Assembly: GCA_028289445.1 (NCBI GenBank)
Contig: JANQPO010000017.1
Location: forward strand, 413,537-477,536
Direction: 5' to 3'
DNA length: 64,000 bases
DNA from: Tepidamorphaceae bacterium
GTDB taxonomy: Bacteria > Pseudomonadota > Alphaproteobacteria > Rhizobiales > JAKSCL01
Below are positions 62,983-64,000 of this stretch, piece by piece. Numbering within the stretch: position 1 is the stretch's first letter; each line of letters starts with the position of its first letter. The translations under genes were made by a program, and so were the position numbers. Below the pieces are notes generated by a model. That model ran no database searches, was not told where the DNA came from, and saw only the letters and a list, made by a program, of their open reading frames with translations.

Positions 62983-64000
62983 TCAGACCGCCTCGCGGAA
63001 GCGCTCCGCCGTCTCCAGATCGACGGACACGAGTTGGCTTACGCCGCGCTCGGCCATGGTGACGCCGTAAAGGCGATCCATCCGCGCCATGGTGATCGGA
63101 TTGTGCGTGATGACGAGGAACCGTGTCGTCGTGGTTTGCGCCATCTTGTCGAGCAGATCGCAGTAGCGTTCGACATTGGCGTCATCCAGCGGCGCATCGA
63201 CCTCGTCGAGGACGCAAATCGGCGATGGATTGGTCAAGAACACCGCGAAGATAAGGGCGATTGCCGTCAATGCCTGCTCGCCGCCGGAGAGCAGCGTCAA
63301 CGTTTGCGGCTTTTTGCCGGGCGGCCGCGCCACGATTTCCAGACCGGCCTCCAGCGGATCGTCCGATTCGATGAGCTGCAATTCCGCCGCACCGCCGCCG
63401 AACAGCAGTGTGAACAGCGTCTTGAAGTGATCGTTGACGGTGTCGAACGCCTCCAGAAGCCGGGTGCGGCCTTCGCGATTAAGATTGCCGATCGCGCCGC
63501 GCAGTTTGCGGATCGCCATTTCGACGTCTTCGCGCTCCGCGACCATGGCATCGTATTGGCTTTGAACCTCTTGCGCTTCTTCCTCGGCGCGCAAATTGAC
63601 GCCACCCAGGCGTTCGCGGTCGCGCTTCAGCCGCTCCAGCTCCATTTCAACGTCGCCCAGAGCGGGCAGATCTTCGCCAAGTTCCCGACCGGCAAGGGCC
63701 AGAACGGCATGCGGTTCCGTGTCGAGCACCTCGACGATCTGCGCTGCTAAATCCTCGCGGCGCGCCACGGCGGCCTCAAGCCGGGCTTCGGCGCTGGCGC
63801 GCGCTTCGCGTGCTTCTGAGAGCGCGCTTTGGGCCGTGCGCTCGGCGCGGTCGCAGTCGCGCTGACGGTTCTCCGCCGCAGCGAGCGCGTCGGCTGCCGT
63901 TTTCCGGTTTGCCTCGGCTGTTTCGATCTCCTGCGAAAGCGTCTTGCGCTTCTCGGCGATCTCCGACGGCTTGTCGGCCAACTGCGCGCGCTCGGTCGTG
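62983..64000 (-). CDS. smc: Chromosome segregation protein SMC (C-terminal part, cut by window edge)
   Basis: The last 339 or so codons of SMC; the frame runs off the right end without a stop. The visible part is a long coiled coil ([23 protein letters not shown]... rich in Glu/Arg/Ala) followed by the C-terminal head domain with the ABC signature [16 protein letters not shown], Walker [25 protein letters not shown] and the D-loop. It dimerises and condenses DNA with ScpA/ScpB. The upstream part, hinge and Walker A, is outside the window. It is followed by atpI in the same direction. Confidence 0.94.
   Translation of the reverse strand, partial: TTERAQLADKPSEIAEKRKTLSQEIETAEANRKTAADALAAAENRQRDCDRAERTAQSALSEAREARASAEARLEAAVARREDLAAQIVEVLDTEPHAVLALAGRELGEDLPALGDVEMELERLKRDRERLGGVNLRAEEEAQEVQSQYDAMVAEREDVEMAIRKLRGAIGNLNREGRTRLLEAFDTVNDHFKTLFTLLFGGGAAELQLIESDDPLEAGLEIVARPPGKKPQTLTLLSGGEQALTAIALIFAVFLTNPSPICVLDEVDAPLDDANVERYCDLLDKMAQTTTTRFLVITHNPITMARMDRLYGVTMAERGVSQLVSVDLETAERFREAV

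Overview
The window is 64 kb of high-GC (low-to-mid 60s %, by eye) chromosome from an alphaproteobacterium, most likely Hyphomicrobiales (Rhizobiales)-like. Pointers are the zwf-pgl-edd-eda Entner-Doudoroff operon, the gene order pmbA / inositol-phosphatase / DUF4170 / DUF374 acyltransferase / waaA / lpxK facing DUF2093, divergent purD and xseA, an F0 operon with separate b and b' subunits, and DUF2336, DUF1194 and extensin-like genes. No rRNA, tRNA, CRISPR array, phage or intact transposase gene was recognised.

Layout. 0-4.8 kb: Entner-Doudoroff operon (zwf, pgl, edd, eda) behind a perfect LacI-type palindrome. 4.8-7 kb: small enzymes and hypotheticals. 7-18 kb: a sugar-acid catabolic block (two SDRs, XylD-type dehydratase, GalM-like epimerase, DenD-like erythronate dehydrogenase, 2-hydroxyacid dehydrogenase, DUF1537 kinase, SMP-30 lactonase, Gfo/Idh/MocA dehydrogenase, FAH-family hydrolase). 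Together these could take an aldose through lactone, aldonate and 2-keto-3-deoxyonate to pyruvate plus a two-carbon acid, with a side branch for four-carbon acids. 18-21.7 kb: EttA, a membrane protein with an apparently dead NlpC/P60 domain, MOSC and VOC proteins. 22-24.1 kb: ArsR / AHSA1 / GST / DUF899 operon. 24.3-27.6 kb: DUF2336 protein, then an ArsR-methyltransferase (SahR-like) regulator with metF. 27.6-27.85 kb: an unannotated 27-residue hydrophobic peptide gene whose ribosome binding site is buried in a perfect 18-bp hairpin and which overlaps a 10-codon leader.

28-32 kb: secreted VWA-like and extensin-like proteins, an oxidoreductase and ChrA. 32-37 kb: 5-oxoprolinase with a divergent MarR-like regulator and an RraA-family protein. 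37-39.6 kb: GH25 lysozyme lipoprotein and MltB-type transglycosylase separated by a 272-bp MITE-like element. 39.8-43.9 kb: an operon of overlapping genes, purD / fluoroacetate-dehalogenase-like hydrolase / APH-like kinase / patatin. 44-46.7 kb: xseA and a fatty-acid desaturase. 46.8-55 kb: lipid A/Kdo genes, pmbA, ubiA, rsmE. 55-57.8 kb: a Tag-like glycosylase whose 3' end is duplicated (142 bp) around a low-GC insert carrying one multi-pass membrane protein. 58-59.5 kb: a cation:proton antiporter. 59.6-62.9 kb: HAD phosphatase and the F0 genes atpI-B-E-b'-b. The window ends inside smc.

Three copies of a structured, dispersed palindromic repeat lie at gene 3' ends (21.8, 32.1 and 39.7 kb). 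In two of them the ends of the repeat supply the stop codons of the flanking genes. The most novel-looking items are the hairpin-gated peptide at 27.7-27.8 kb, the duplicated-gene-end island at 55.7-57.8 kb, and the stop-codon-supplying repeats.
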